This document shows, one piece after another, positions 22,537-31,722 of a stretch of DNA of 50,458 nucleotides. A program made the translations under genes and the position numbers. Source of the stretch: Streptomyces xanthophaeus (GTDB taxonomy: Bacteria; Actinomycetota; Actinomycetes; Streptomycetales; Streptomycetaceae); assembly GCF_000725805.1 (NCBI RefSeq), contig NZ_JOFT01000043.1, positions 1 to 50,458 of the forward strand. Reading direction: 5' to 3'. The notes beneath the pieces are model-generated. The model saw only the letters and a list, made by a program, of their open reading frames with translations, made no database searches and was not told the origin of the DNA. Position 1 is the first letter of the stretch, and each line of letters begins with the position of its first letter.

Positions 22537-24297
22537 CTACGGGCCGAGGACCACCGCGGACTCGCCCGGCACGTGGATCCGCCCGTCCGGGCCCGGGTGG
22601 TGGACGGGCTCCCACGAGGCCAGCACCCGCACCCCGTTGCGGCCCAGCGCGATCGTGGCCGGCTGCGCGGAGAGGTTCACCACCACCCGTACGTCGCCCC
22701 GGCGGAAGGTCAGCCAGCGCCGCTCCTCGTCGTGGGCGACGCGGACCGCCGCGAGGTCCGGATCGCGCAGGTCCGGGTGCGAGCGGCGCAGCGCGACGAG
22801 GGTGCGGTACCAGGCCAGCAGGCGCGCGTGCCCGGGCTGCTCCGGTTCGGCCCAGTCCAGGCAGGAACGGTCGCGGGTGGCGGGGTCCTGCGGGTCGGGG
22901 ATCTCCTCGGCCTTCCAGCCGTGCGCCGCGAACTCCCGCCGCCGGCCGCTGCGTACCGCCTCGGCGAGTTCCGGGTCGGGATGGTCGGTGAAGTACTGCC
23001 ACGGGGTGCCCGCGCCCCACTCCTCGCCCATGAACAGCATCGGTACGAACGGGCCGGTCAGCGCCACGGTCGCGGCGCAGGCCAGCAGGCCGGGGGAGAG
23101 GGAGGCCGAGAGGCGGTCGCCGAGGGCCCGGTTGCCGATCTGGTCGTGGGTCTGGGTGTAGCCGAGGAATCGGTGGGCCGGGGTGCGGCGGTGGTCCAGG
23201 GGGCGGCCGTGGGTGCGGCCCCGGAAGGAGGACCAGGTCCCGTCGTGGAAGAAGGCCCTGGTCATCGTCTTGGCGAGGGCGGCCAGCGGGGCCTCGGCGA
23301 AGTCCGCGTAGTACGCCTGGGACTCACCGGTCAGCGCGCAGTGCAGGGCATGGTGGAAGTCGTCGTTCCACTGGGCGTGCAGGCCCAGGCCCCCGGCGGC
23401 CCGCGGGGTGGTGGTGCGCGGGTCGCACTGGTCGGACTCGGCGATCAGGAACAGCGGCCGGCCGGTCTCCGCCGCCAGTTCGTCGACCGCCGCGGCGAGT
23501 TCCTCCAGGAAGGTCAGCGCCCGCCCGTCGGCGAGCGCGTGCACGGCGTCCAGGCGCAGCCCGTCGATCCGGTAGTCGCGCAGCCAGGCCAGGGCGCTGC
23601 CGATGAAGTAGGCCCGGACCTCGTCGGAGCCGGGCGCGTCCAGGTTCACCGCCGCGCCCCACGGCGTGTGGTGGGTCTCGGTGAAGTACGGGCCGAAGGC
23701 GGGGAGATGGTTGCCGGAGGGCCCGAGGTGGTTGTGGACGACGTCCAGCACCACGCCGAGGCCCGCGGTGTGCGCGGCTTCCACGAACCGGGCGAGGCCG
23801 GCCGGGCCGCCGTACGGTTCGTGCACCGCCCAGGGCGCGACCCCGTCGTACCCCCAGCCGTTGCGGCCGGGGAAGGGGCAGACCGGCATCAGCTCCACGT
23901 GCGTGACGCCGAGCCCGGTGAGGTGCCCGAGCCGGGCGGCCGCGGCGTCGAAGGTGCCCTCGGGGGTGAACGTGCCGACGTGCAGCTCGTACAGGACCGC
24001 GTCCTGGAGCGGGGTGCGCGGCGCCGGGACCGGCTCCGCGACGAGGGCCGCGAAGTCGACCACGGCGGACGGCCCGTCCGGCCCGGTCGGCATCCGCCGC
24101 CCGCGCGGGTCGGGACGCACGACGGCCGCCGCGCCGGAGCCGCCGTCCAGCAGGAACCCGTAGCGGCTCCCGTCGGCGGCCGGGGCCTCGACGACCCACC
24201 AGCCGTCCCGGTCCGGATCGCGTGCCATCTCGTACGTCGTGTCGTCCAGTCGCATGGCGACATGACCTGTCAGCGGTGCCCACACCTCGAACTGCAC
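22537..24297 (-). CDS. treZ: Malto-oligosyltrehalose trehalohydrolase
   Basis: A 586-residue GH13 enzyme that releases trehalose from maltooligosyl-trehalose, the last step of the TreYZ route. An N-terminal carbohydrate-binding beta-sandwich (about 1-90) precedes the (beta/alpha)8 barrel with nucleophile Asp in GLRLDAVHAL, acid Glu in FLIAESDQ and the third Asp in THDQIGNR; a C-terminal beta domain follows. GTG 24297 has GAGGGGA seven bases upstream. It lies on the same strand as treY and glgX/treX but about 5 and 9 kb away from them, so the three are not one operon. Confidence 0.95.
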   Translation of the reverse strand: MQFEVWAPLTGHVAMRLDDTTYEMARDPDRDGWWVVEAPAADGSRYGFLLDGGSGAAAVVRPDPRGRRMPTGPDGPSAVVDFAALVAEPVPAPRTPLQDAVLYELHVGTFTPEGTFDAAAARLGHLTGLGVTHVELMPVCPFPGRNGWGYDGVAPWAVHEPYGGPAGLARFVEAAHTAGLGVVLDVVHNHLGPSGNHLPAFGPYFTETHHTPWGAAVNLDAPGSDEVRAYFIGSALAWLRDYRIDGLRLDAVHALADGRALTFLEELAAAVDELAAETGRPLFLIAESDQCDPRTTTPRAAGGLGLHAQWNDDFHHALHCALTGESQAYYADFAEAPLAALAKTMTRAFFHDGTWSSFRGRTHGRPLDHRRTPAHRFLGYTQTHDQIGNRALGDRLSASLSPGLLACAATVALTGPFVPMLFMGEEWGAGTPWQYFTDHPDPELAEAVRSGRRREFAAHGWKAEEIPDPQDPATRDRSCLDWAEPEQPGHARLLAWYRTLVALRRSHPDLRDPDLAAVRVAHDEERRWLTFRRGDVRVVVNLSAQPATIALGRNGVRVLASWEPVHHPGPDGRIHVPGESAVVLGP

Positions 24298-24371
24298 GGA
24301 CGGTCCCCTCGTCTCCGGCGGTGTCCAGCATGCGTATCGTGCCCATCATTCCGGGCGCGGCGGGGGAGTTC

Positions 24372-24401
24372 TGGACACTCCGGCCCCGACGGGCCGACAA
24401 T
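24372..24401 (+). promoter_or_regulatory. Promoter of the FHA/DUF1707 gene (leaderless)
   Basis: TGGACA (24372-24377) and GACAAT (24396-24401) are separated by 18 bp. The start codon GTG begins seven bases past the -10, so transcription should begin at the GTG itself. No ribosome site precedes it, which agrees with a leaderless message. Confidence 0.55.
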
Positions 24402-24407
24402 CACCCT

Positions 24408-24971
24408 GTGACGTCGAGTTTCGAATTTCCCGCCTTCCCCGCGCCGCGGCTCTCCGACGCCGAGCGCGACCGGGCGTTGGGCCAGCTCAGGGAGGGAGCC
24501 GCCCTGGGGCGGCTGTCCCACGACACGTTCCTGCGCCGGATGGAACTCGCCCTGGCGGCCCGCCGCTCCGAGGAGCTCGCGGTGCTCACCGCGGACCTGG
24601 AGAGCCGTGACGGGGACGAAAGCCCCTGGACCCGCCGGCTGTTCGGCTGGGTCGGCCGGGCCTCCGCCGTCACCGTCGGGGTCCGGCGCGCCTGGACCGC
24701 CGAGAAGCTGCCCAAGCTGCTCCTCCCGCACCCGAGCAGCGGGGCCCTGCGGATCGGCCGCGACCCCGGCAACGGGCTGCGCCTCACCCACGAGACCGTC
24801 TCCCGGGCGCACGCCGAGCTCCGGCTCCGGGACGGGGTGTGGGTGCTCAAGGACCTGGGCTCCACCAACGGGACCACGGTCAACGGCCGTCGGGTGACGG
24901 GCTCGGCCGTGGTCCGGGCCGGGGACCAGATCGGCTTCGGGAAGGTCACCTTCCGGCTCTCGGCGGACTGA
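24408..24971 (+). CDS. DUF1707 and FHA domain protein
   Basis: A 187-residue soluble protein. Residues about 11-65 match DUF1707 (LSDAERDRALGQLREGAALGRLSHDTFLRRMELALAAR), a short actinobacterial domain that often precedes membrane or signalling modules. Residues about 105-185 are an FHA domain with GRDPGN, SRAHAEL, LGSTNGT and NGRRV, which together make the phosphothreonine pocket. It likely binds a phosphoprotein made by a Ser/Thr kinase; no kinase gene is in this window. The GTG start follows the promoter at 24372-24401. Confidence 0.92.
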   Translation: MTSSFEFPAFPAPRLSDAERDRALGQLREGAALGRLSHDTFLRRMELALAARRSEELAVLTADLESRDGDESPWTRRLFGWVGRASAVTVGVRRAWTAEKLPKLLLPHPSSGALRIGRDPGNGLRLTHETVSRAHAELRLRDGVWVLKDLGSTNGTTVNGRRVTGSAVVRAGDQIGFGKVTFRLSAD

Positions 24972-25015
24972 CGCCGTACGGGGCCGCCGCGGCCCCTACG
25001 GAGCGGGGACGCAAG

Positions 25016-25498
25016 ATGGTGCCCATGGAACACACGCCTGCCGTGCGCCGCGCGCGCCCCGAGGACCTGCCCCGGCTCGTCGAACTGGTCCACGAGCACG
25101 TCGCGTACGAGAAGTCGGCACCGCGCCCGCCGGACCTCGCGCAGCGGCTGGGCCCGCAGCTCTTCGCCGAGGGGGCCCCGCTGTGGGTGCTGCTGGCGCG
25201 GACCCCGGACGGGACGGTGGCCGGGTACGCCGCCTGCTCCCGGGAGTTCGCCTTCTGGGACGCCCGCCACTACCTCCACATGGACTGCCTCTACCTCGCC
25301 GAGGACGCACGGGGGCACGGCCTCGGCGCCGCCCTGGTGGACGGCGTACGGGACCTCGCCCGGGAGCTCGGCCTCGCGGAGGTCCAGTGGCAGACCCCCG
25401 ACTGGAACGAGGGCGCGATCCGCTTCTACGACCGCCTCGGCGCCACCGGCAGCCCCAAGCGCCGCTACACCCTGCCCGTGGAGCCCGCCGGATCCTGA
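25016..25498 (+). CDS. GNAT-family N-acetyltransferase
   Basis: A 160-residue acetyltransferase. The acetyl-CoA loop is EDARGHGLGAALVDGV, preceded by the beta-4 strand MDCLYLAE; the C-terminal WNEGAIRFYDRLGA is the usual end. It resembles diamine/spermidine-type N-acetyltransferases in size and layout, but the acceptor cannot be named. ATG 25016 has GGGGAC a few bases upstream; ATG 25025 would remove three residues. It follows the FHA gene by 44 bp. Its 3' end overlaps the convergent M14 peptidase gene by 34 nt. Confidence 0.9.
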   Translation: MVPMEHTPAVRRARPEDLPRLVELVHEHVAYEKSAPRPPDLAQRLGPQLFAEGAPLWVLLARTPDGTVAGYAACSREFAFWDARHYLHMDCLYLAEDARGHGLGAALVDGVRDLARELGLAEVQWQTPDWNEGAIRFYDRLGATGSPKRRYTLPVEPAGS

Positions 25499-26850
25499 AC
25501 GGCCCGCGCGGGCGCGGCCGGGGCGGGCGGCGCCGACGGGTCCACGAGGCGTTCGTAGGCGGCCAGCACGGTGCGGGACTGGTGTTCCACCTGGGCGGCC
25601 ACCGGTACCCAGCGCGCCTGGAACCGGGCCGTGAACTCCTCGCACCAGCCGGTGACCAGCCGGTCCAGCCCGGGCGCGGCCGGGTGGCCCCGGGTGCGCA
25701 GCACCCGCAGCAGCATCGCGGCGGCGCGCAGCGACAGGCGGCGCCCGAAGGCGTCGATCCCCGCGATGTACGCGGCGGTGGCTTCCGGGGGCGCACCGCT
25801 GCCGGTCCACCCCTGGGCGATCCGGGGGATCAGGGCGAGGGTCCAGTCCACCGCGCGCAGCAGCGGCGCCGCGTCCGGGTCCCGGTAGGGGGACGGCGCT
25901 TCGGCGCCGAGCAGCGCCCGTACGCCGGCCACGAGCGCGGCGTCGTCGGTGAGGCGCGCCGCGAGGACGCGCAGGGCGCGGCGCGGATCGGGGTGCGGGG
26001 CCGGATCGTCCACCAGGTCCGAGGCCCACATGGGGACTTCGATGATGGCGGTGGTCCCGGCGTACCGGTGGGCGTGGTACCAGGTGCTGAGCCGGGTGTC
26101 CTCCGGGTGGAAGGCTCCGGCGGCCTCGCTGCCCGGCTCGGGGATCACGTAGATCCCGGGCCCGGGGGAGGGCCAGCCCGCCGCGTCGGAGGCGCCGGTC
26201 TCCACCGGGATGCGCAGTTCCGTGGCGGAGGTGGCGAAGGGTTCGGCGAGGCCGGGTATGTCGCGGGTCAGCTGTACCCAGCTGCCGCCGAGGTCCGTGG
26301 CGTGCAGGGAGACCTGGAGGACGGGCCGGAGTTCGTCGATGAGGGCGGTCAGGGCGAGGGTCTCGGGCGGCAGCCGGTCCGGGGGCAGTAAGGACGGCGC
26401 CCATTCGGGCTGTTCGGGGCCGGGGGGCCGGAAGAAGTGGCGGTGGTAGTCGAGCAGCGAGTACGGGCGGGGCGTGCGGTGCAGGGCAGCGCCGTCCGGG
26501 TCGGCGCAGAGCAGGAAGTGCCAGCCGCAGCCGCGCCGCGGCGCCGGTGCGCGCACGAGGCGGCGGGCCAGGGACAGCGCGGTCGCGCCGCCGACGGGTT
26601 CGTTCGCATGGGCCCCGGCGACGACCAGGACGTTGCGGCCGGGCGCGGCGGGAGCGCCCGTCCGGGCCCGGGTGCCGGGCCCGGTCGCGGTGACGGACAG
26701 CAGCCACAGGGGCTGCCCGGCCCGGGAGGTGCCGGCCTGGCGCAGCCGGACCTCCCCCGGGTGTTCGTCCGCCAGCGCCCGGGCGGCCAGCGCCAGCTCG
26801 CTCGGGGTGGGGTAGCACATGTCCAGGAGGAGAGTCACAAGGGATGCCAT
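25465..26850 (-). CDS. M14-family zinc carboxypeptidase-like protein (contains a TTA codon)
   Basis: A 461-residue peptidase. The first two zinc ligands are in GAHANEP (HxxE), the third is the His in SLHATD, and the catalytic Glu lies in AIIEVPM. No signal peptide is evident, so a cytoplasmic role is likely. The C-terminal 170 residues are helical and Arg/Ala-rich, beyond the minimal M14 fold. At 26389-26391 the gene carries a TTA leucine codon (in APSLLPPD), the only in-frame one I found in the window; in Streptomyces such codons need the bldA tRNA. Start uncertain: ATG 26850, GTG 26838 and ATG 26820 are all in frame without strong ribosome sites. Confidence 0.85.
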   Translation of the reverse strand: MASLVTLLLDMCYPTPSELALAARALADEHPGEVRLRQAGTSRAGQPLWLLSVTATGPGTRARTGAPAAPGRNVLVVAGAHANEPVGGATALSLARRLVRAPAPRRGCGWHFLLCADPDGAALHRTPRPYSLLDYHRHFFRPPGPEQPEWAPSLLPPDRLPPETLALTALIDELRPVLQVSLHATDLGGSWVQLTRDIPGLAEPFATSATELRIPVETGASDAAGWPSPGPGIYVIPEPGSEAAGAFHPEDTRLSTWYHAHRYAGTTAIIEVPMWASDLVDDPAPHPDPRRALRVLAARLTDDAALVAGVRALLGAEAPSPYRDPDAAPLLRAVDWTLALIPRIAQGWTGSGAPPEATAAYIAGIDAFGRRLSLRAAAMLLRVLRTRGHPAAPGLDRLVTGWCEEFTARFQARWVPVAAQVEHQSRTVLAAYERLVDPSAPPAPAAPARAVQDPAGSTGRV

Positions 26851-26939
26851 GCCCGCCGCACGCGCCCCCTACTGCTCCGCGCGCCCTGCAGTTCCCGTGA
26901 AACTGTGGCGAATGCCCTGGCCAAAGCCTCGGGAGGGGG

Positions 26940-26955
26940 CCGCTCGCCGGAGCGG
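26940..26955 (-). terminator. Hairpin after lpdA
   Basis: A 6-bp perfect stem (CCGCTC / GAGCGG, loop GCCG) starts 21 nt after the lpdA stop on the minus strand. It sits in the 126-bp gap that must also hold the promoter of the M14 peptidase gene, for which I see no clear hexamers. Confidence 0.35.
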
Positions 26956-26976
26956 GGCCGCAGCGGGCGGGCCGGG

Positions 26977-28425
26977 TCACTGCTGGTGCAGACCCCGGCC
27001 GGCCAGGCTCAGGAAGGCCTCCCCGACCGCCTCCGACAGGGTCGGGTGGGCGTGGACGTGGCGGGCCACGTCGGCCGGTTCGGCGTCCCAGCCCACGATC
27101 AGCTGGCTCTCGGCGATCATCTCCGACACGTGCGGCCCGACCAGGTGCACGCCCAGGACCCGCCCGCCCCGCTCCGCGACCACCTTCACGGCGCCGCCCT
27201 GCCCGTGCACCATGCCCTTGGCCACGGCGGTCAGCGGCATCGTGTTCACCACCACGTCGTACGCCGCCTCCCGCGCCTGCGCCTCGGTCAGTCCGACGGC
27301 GGCGGTCTGCGGGGCGGAGTAGGTCACCCGCGGCACGGCCGCGTAGTCCACCGGCGGGCTCGCCACCCCCGCCAGGGTCTCGGCCACGAGCAGCCCCTCC
27401 GCGAAGGAGGCGTGGGCCAGCCCCAGGGACGGCGGCGGCAGCAGGTCGCCCACCACGTGGATGCCCGGCACCGCGGTCTCCAGCCGGGACCAGTCGGCCG
27501 GCTCCACGAACCCCCGCGCGTCGGCGGCCAGTCCGGCCGCGGCCAGGTCCAGCCCGTCGGTGACCGGGACCCGGCCCACGGCCACGAGCAGTCGCTGCGC
27601 CGTGAGTTCGCGCACCTCGCCGCGGGCCGTCCGTACACGGGCCCGCACGGCGGAGTCCGTCACCGTCGCCCCTTCCAGCCGCGCGCCGGTCTGCACGTCG
27701 ATCCCGCGCTTCTTCAGGCCCCGGGACAGATGGCGCGACACGTCCGCGTCCTCCAGCGGGACCAGCCGGTCCGCGGCCTCCACGAGGGTCACCTCGGCGC
27801 CCATGGAGCGGTGGAACGAGGCGTACTCCACCCCGATCGCCCCGCCGCCGAGCACCAGCACCGAGGCCGGGAGCCCGGCGGCGAACAGGGCGTCGTCACT
27901 GGTCACCACCGTCTGCCCGTCCGGCTCCAGGCCGGGCAGGACGCGCGGCCGGGACCCGGTGGCCAGCACGATCCCGCGCCGGGCCGTGAACTCCCGCCCG
28001 TCCTCGGTCCGTACGGACCGGGGGCCCGTCAGCCGCGCGCCGCTGCGCACCACGCGTACCCCGGCATGCTCCAGATGTCCTTCCACACCACGGTGGTTGC
28101 GCGCCACGATGTCGTCGCGGGTGGCGGTCAGCGCGGACCAGTCCACCGAGTCCACGTGGGCCCGGACCCCCCAGCGCTCGCGCGCCTCGGCGATCCCGTC
28201 CACGAGTTCGGCGGCGTGGAGCATGGCCTTGCTGGGGATGCAGCCCCGGTGCAGGCAGGTCCCGCCCACCTTGTCGCGTTCCGCGAGGACCACGGTCAGG
28301 CCCAGGGCCGCGGCGCGCAGGGCGGTGCTGTAGCCGCCCGTCCCCCCGCCGATCACGATCACGTCCACGGGGCCGGCGCCGTCACGGCCGTCGTGGCTGC
28401 TGTCGTCGTAGCTGTGGTTTTCCAT
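26977..28425 (-). CDS. lpdA: Dihydrolipoyl dehydrogenase
   Basis: A 482-residue flavoprotein disulfide reductase. FAD motif VIVIGGGTGGYSTA, redox disulfide GGTCLHRGCIPSK, NAD motif VLVLGGGAIGVEYASF, second FAD motif VVGDLL and the C-terminal HAHPTLSE with the His-Glu pair are all intact. It reoxidises dihydrolipoamide in 2-oxo acid dehydrogenase complexes or the glycine cleavage system, using NAD+. No E1 or E2 gene is nearby, so this may be a stand-alone paralogue. It diverges from a LysR-type gene 83 bp away, which may control it. Confidence 0.95.
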   Translation of the reverse strand: MENHSYDDSSHDGRDGAGPVDVIVIGGGTGGYSTALRAAALGLTVVLAERDKVGGTCLHRGCIPSKAMLHAAELVDGIAEARERWGVRAHVDSVDWSALTATRDDIVARNHRGVEGHLEHAGVRVVRSGARLTGPRSVRTEDGREFTARRGIVLATGSRPRVLPGLEPDGQTVVTSDDALFAAGLPASVLVLGGGAIGVEYASFHRSMGAEVTLVEAADRLVPLEDADVSRHLSRGLKKRGIDVQTGARLEGATVTDSAVRARVRTARGEVRELTAQRLLVAVGRVPVTDGLDLAAAGLAADARGFVEPADWSRLETAVPGIHVVGDLLPPPSLGLAHASFAEGLLVAETLAGVASPPVDYAAVPRVTYSAPQTAAVGLTEAQAREAAYDVVVNTMPLTAVAKGMVHGQGGAVKVVAERGGRVLGVHLVGPHVSEMIAESQLIVGWDAEPADVARHVHAHPTLSEAVGEAFLSLAGRGLHQQ

Positions 28426-28508
28426 GTCCCCAGCGTGCGCGGCACGTTGTCATGAGTCCAAGGCAATGATCTTCTCGCTGCCATGCACGCTCTCTATGCT
28501 TCCTGATC

Positions 28509-29381
28509 ATGAGCCTGCGCCAGATGGAGTACTTCCTCGCCGTCCTGGAGGAGTCCTCCTTCACCCGGGCCGCCGAGGTCCTGCACGTGACCCAGCCCGC
28601 CCTCTCCCACCAGGTCAAGGCCCTGGAGCGGTCCGTGGGCGGGGAGTTGCTGGAACGGCTGCCGCGCGGGGTGCGGCTCACCCCGATGGGCCGCGCGTTC
28701 CTGCCGCATGCCCAGCTCGCCGTCCGCAGCGCCCGGCAGGCCGAGAGGGCCGCCCGCGCCGCCGCCGGGGCGGTCGGGGGGGAGCTGCACGTGGCCACCG
28801 TGCACGCCGTCGCCGTCGGCATGCTCCCCGCCGTGGCCGCCCGCTGGCGGGCCCTGCACCCGGGCGTGGCGCTGGTCCTGCGCGAGTACGGGTCCACCGA
28901 GGCCCTGGAGGAACAGCTGGAACGGGGCGTCGCGGACCTCGCCGTGGGGCCGGAGCCGAAGGAGTGGACCGGGCCCGTCCTGCCCGCCGGGCGGGAGGAG
29001 CTCGTGCTGGTCGTGCCCTTCGACGACCCGCTCTCCGGCCGCGGCTCCGTCCGGCTCGCCGAGCTCGCGGACCGGGACTGGATCCGCTGCGCGATGGAAC
29101 CCTCCGTCCAGGGCGAGCCGGTCATCGACCGGGCCTGCGGCACGGCCGGCTTCACCCCGCGCACGGTGATGCGTACGGAACACACCTCGACGGCCGTGCG
29201 GATGGCGGCCGCCGGGGTGGGGATCGTCGTCGCCCCGGCCCACATGGTCCGGGGCGCCGTCGGCGAGGACTGTGCGCTGCTCTCCCTCGACCCCCCGTGG
29301 CACCGGCCCCTGGCGGTGTTCTCCAGGGTGGCGCTGACCGGCGCCGCGGAGGCCTTCGCGGCGCTATTCCTCCCGGAGTAG
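28509..29381 (+). CDS. LysR-family transcriptional regulator divergent from lpdA
   Basis: A 290-residue LTTR. The HTH (MEYFLAVLEESSFTRAAEVLHVTQPALSHQVKALE) is at about 6-40, and the effector domain follows from about residue 90. The 83-bp divergent gap contains TCAT-N12-ATGA, a loose inverted repeat that could be its site, and lpdA is the obvious candidate target. No ligand can be inferred. Its stop lies inside the convergent treY gene (18-nt overlap). Confidence 0.92.
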   Translation: MSLRQMEYFLAVLEESSFTRAAEVLHVTQPALSHQVKALERSVGGELLERLPRGVRLTPMGRAFLPHAQLAVRSARQAERAARAAAGAVGGELHVATVHAVAVGMLPAVAARWRALHPGVALVLREYGSTEALEEQLERGVADLAVGPEPKEWTGPVLPAGREELVLVVPFDDPLSGRGSVRLAELADRDWIRCAMEPSVQGEPVIDRACGTAGFTPRTVMRTEHTSTAVRMAAAGVGIVVAPAHMVRGAVGEDCALLSLDPPWHRPLAVFSRVALTGAAEAFAALFLPE

Positions 29382-31640
29382 GACGGCCACGGGCAGGGCG
29401 TCCAGCAGGGCGCTCAGCGCCACCTCCCCCTCGTACGGGGCCCCGTCGGCCCCGTCCGCCCCGCCGGCCACCGCCAGCGGCGTCCACCGGCCGGGCGGCA
29501 GCGCCAGCACGGTGTCCCGCCAGCCCCCCGCTGCGGCCAGCCGGTGCGAGAGCCGGGTGGCCACCGCGACCAGCCCCGGCGGCCGGGCGAAGGCCAGGCA
29601 GTGCCCGGCGGCCGGGCCCCGGGCGGACAGCGGGGCGTAGCCGCTGAACAGCTCCGGCCTGTCCCGGCGCAGCCGCAGCAGTGCGCGGGTCAGGGCCAGC
29701 TTCTCCTCGGCCGCGTCCCCCGGCGCGGCCCCCGCGTCCAGCCGGGCCAGCGCCCCCTGCGGGAATTCGGCCGGGCGGCGGTTGTCGGGGTCGACCAGGG
29801 CCCGGTACTCGGTCTCCGCGCCCTGGTACACCTCGGGGACGCCCGGCATGGCCAGGTGCAGCAGGGTCATGCCGAGGAGGTTGGCCCGGGCGGCCGGCGC
29901 CAGCTCGGGCGGGAGGTCCAGCGGGGCCGGGGCGTATCCGGGCACGCTCGCCTCGTAGGCCTCGTCGCGGTCGGTCCAGCGGGTGTGCAGGGCGGCCTCG
30001 CGCACCGCCTTGAGCAGGGCCCCGGCCAGCCGGGGCGCGGCCTGCGGGACCGGTCCGAGGCCCAGTGCGGTCTGCCGGGCCACCCAGGCGAGCTGGGGAT
30101 CGGGGCCGGTGGCGCCGTCCATGAGGTGCGGGGCCTGGGAGAGCACCGAGATGCGGGCCCGGGCGTCCGCGCTGCGCTTGGTGTCGTGGGTGGACAGGAC
30201 CGTCCCGGAGGCCGGCCAGTCCCGTTCGAGGGCGGCGCAGTAGGCGTGGAACTCGGCCGGGGGCACCGCGGGACTCCCGGGGTCCCCGCCGACCTCGGTG
30301 GCCGACAGCAGGGGCGCGTACCGGTAGAAGGCCCGGTCCTCCAGGGACTTGGCGCGCAGGGCGGCCGAGGTCTGGGCGAAGCGGGCGGCGAAGGCGGGGT
30401 CGCGCAGCAGCAGTTCCCGTAGGCCCGCCGCCGCGGCCGGCCCGGCCGCGGCGGCGGCCCGTTCCAGGGCCTGCGGGTCGGGCTCCGGGTCGCCGGGGTA
30501 GGGCCGGTAGACGGGGTAGGCGATGAGCAGTTCCCGTACGGCGCCTGCGAGTTCCGGCCCGGCGCGGCGTTCCAGGGCGGCGAGTTCGGAGGCCAGGTCG
30601 CCGGTCAGCACCTCGCGGGCGCAGGCGTCGGCGGTGTGCTCCCACGCGGGGACTCCGGTCCTGGCGGTGTAGCTCAGGGCCAGTTCGGCGGCGCCGTCCG
30701 GGTCGGTGAACACCCCGTCCACCCGGTGCAGCGCGTCGTACCCGGTGGTGCCCGCCACGGGCCAGGCGGGCGGCAGCCGTTCCGGGCGGGCCAGGATCTT
30801 CTCCACGACCACCCAGCAGCCCTCGCCCGCCGCGGCCCGCAGCCGGCGCAGGTACTCCTCGGGGTCCGCGAGGCCGTCCACGTGGTCGATCCGCAGTCCT
30901 TCCACGACCCCGTCGCGGACCAGCTCCAGCACCTTCGCGTGGGTGGCGGTGAACACCTCCGGATCTTCCACCCGTACCCCGATGAGCTCCGAAATGGTGA
31001 AGAAGCGACGGTAGTTGAGCGAGGTGCCGGCCTCCCGCCACCAGGCCGGGCGGTACCACTGCGCGGCCAGCAGCGCGGGCAGGTCCAGGGCGCCGGTGCC
31101 CTCCCGCAGCGGGAATTCCTGCTCCCCGTAGCGCAGGACCTCCCCGTCGGGCTTCAGCTCGCAGGACTCCGCCGGGCCGGCCAGCACCGGCAGCAGCAGC
31201 TGTCCGCCGCCCGCCTCCCAGTCGACGTCGAACCAGCGGGCGTACGGGGAGTCCGGCCCGTCGCGGAGCACCTCCCACAGCGGCCGGTTCAGGCGCAGAG
31301 GGGTCGGCACCGCCATGTGGTTCGGCACGATGTCGAGGACCAGGCCGAGGCCGTGCGCCCGGGCCCGGCGGGCCAGCTCCCGCAGGCCCTCCTCGCCGCC
31401 GAGCTCGGCGCGCACCCGCGAGTGGTCGGTGACGTCGTACCCGTGCGCCGACCCGGGCACCGCCTCCAGCACGGGGGACAGGTGCAGGTGGGAGACGCCG
31501 AGGGAGGCCAGGTACGGAACGGCCGCCCCGGCCGCCGGGAAGGGGAAGTCGGGGCCGAGCTGGAGACGGTAGGTCGACGCCGGAATGACAGGTGTCGGAA
31601 CATCAGATTCCGATTGCGTGCGTGACAGCGACTGGCTCAT
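29364..31640 (-). CDS. treY: Malto-oligosyltrehalose synthase
   Basis: A 758-residue GH13 enzyme that rearranges the reducing-end bond of maltodextrins to alpha-1,1, giving the substrate of TreZ. Typical elements are STYRLQL at the N-terminus, SHLHLSPVLEA, HGYDVTDHSR, nucleophile Asp in GLRIDHVDGLADP, acid Glu in VVVEKILARPERLP and STHDTKRSADARARI. Length is normal. ATG 31640 is used; the first 25 residues are not conserved in the family, so a shorter start is possible. The 73-bp gap to the divergent MFS gene holds CCGGAT-N20-ATCCGG. Confidence 0.95.
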   Translation of the reverse strand: MSQSLSRTQSESDVPTPVIPASTYRLQLGPDFPFPAAGAAVPYLASLGVSHLHLSPVLEAVPGSAHGYDVTDHSRVRAELGGEEGLRELARRARAHGLGLVLDIVPNHMAVPTPLRLNRPLWEVLRDGPDSPYARWFDVDWEAGGGQLLLPVLAGPAESCELKPDGEVLRYGEQEFPLREGTGALDLPALLAAQWYRPAWWREAGTSLNYRRFFTISELIGVRVEDPEVFTATHAKVLELVRDGVVEGLRIDHVDGLADPEEYLRRLRAAAGEGCWVVVEKILARPERLPPAWPVAGTTGYDALHRVDGVFTDPDGAAELALSYTARTGVPAWEHTADACAREVLTGDLASELAALERRAGPELAGAVRELLIAYPVYRPYPGDPEPDPQALERAAAAAGPAAAAGLRELLLRDPAFAARFAQTSAALRAKSLEDRAFYRYAPLLSATEVGGDPGSPAVPPAEFHAYCAALERDWPASGTVLSTHDTKRSADARARISVLSQAPHLMDGATGPDPQLAWVARQTALGLGPVPQAAPRLAGALLKAVREAALHTRWTDRDEAYEASVPGYAPAPLDLPPELAPAARANLLGMTLLHLAMPGVPEVYQGAETEYRALVDPDNRRPAEFPQGALARLDAGAAPGDAAEEKLALTRALLRLRRDRPELFSGYAPLSARGPAAGHCLAFARPPGLVAVATRLSHRLAAAGGWRDTVLALPPGRWTPLAVAGGADGADGAPYEGEVALSALLDALPVAVLLREE

Positions 31641-31722
31641 GAGAACGTACGTACCCAGCCTGCCGGATTCCGTGCCATTACCCAATGCATCCGGGTGACT
31701 GCACCGGGTTAAGGTGCCTCAA

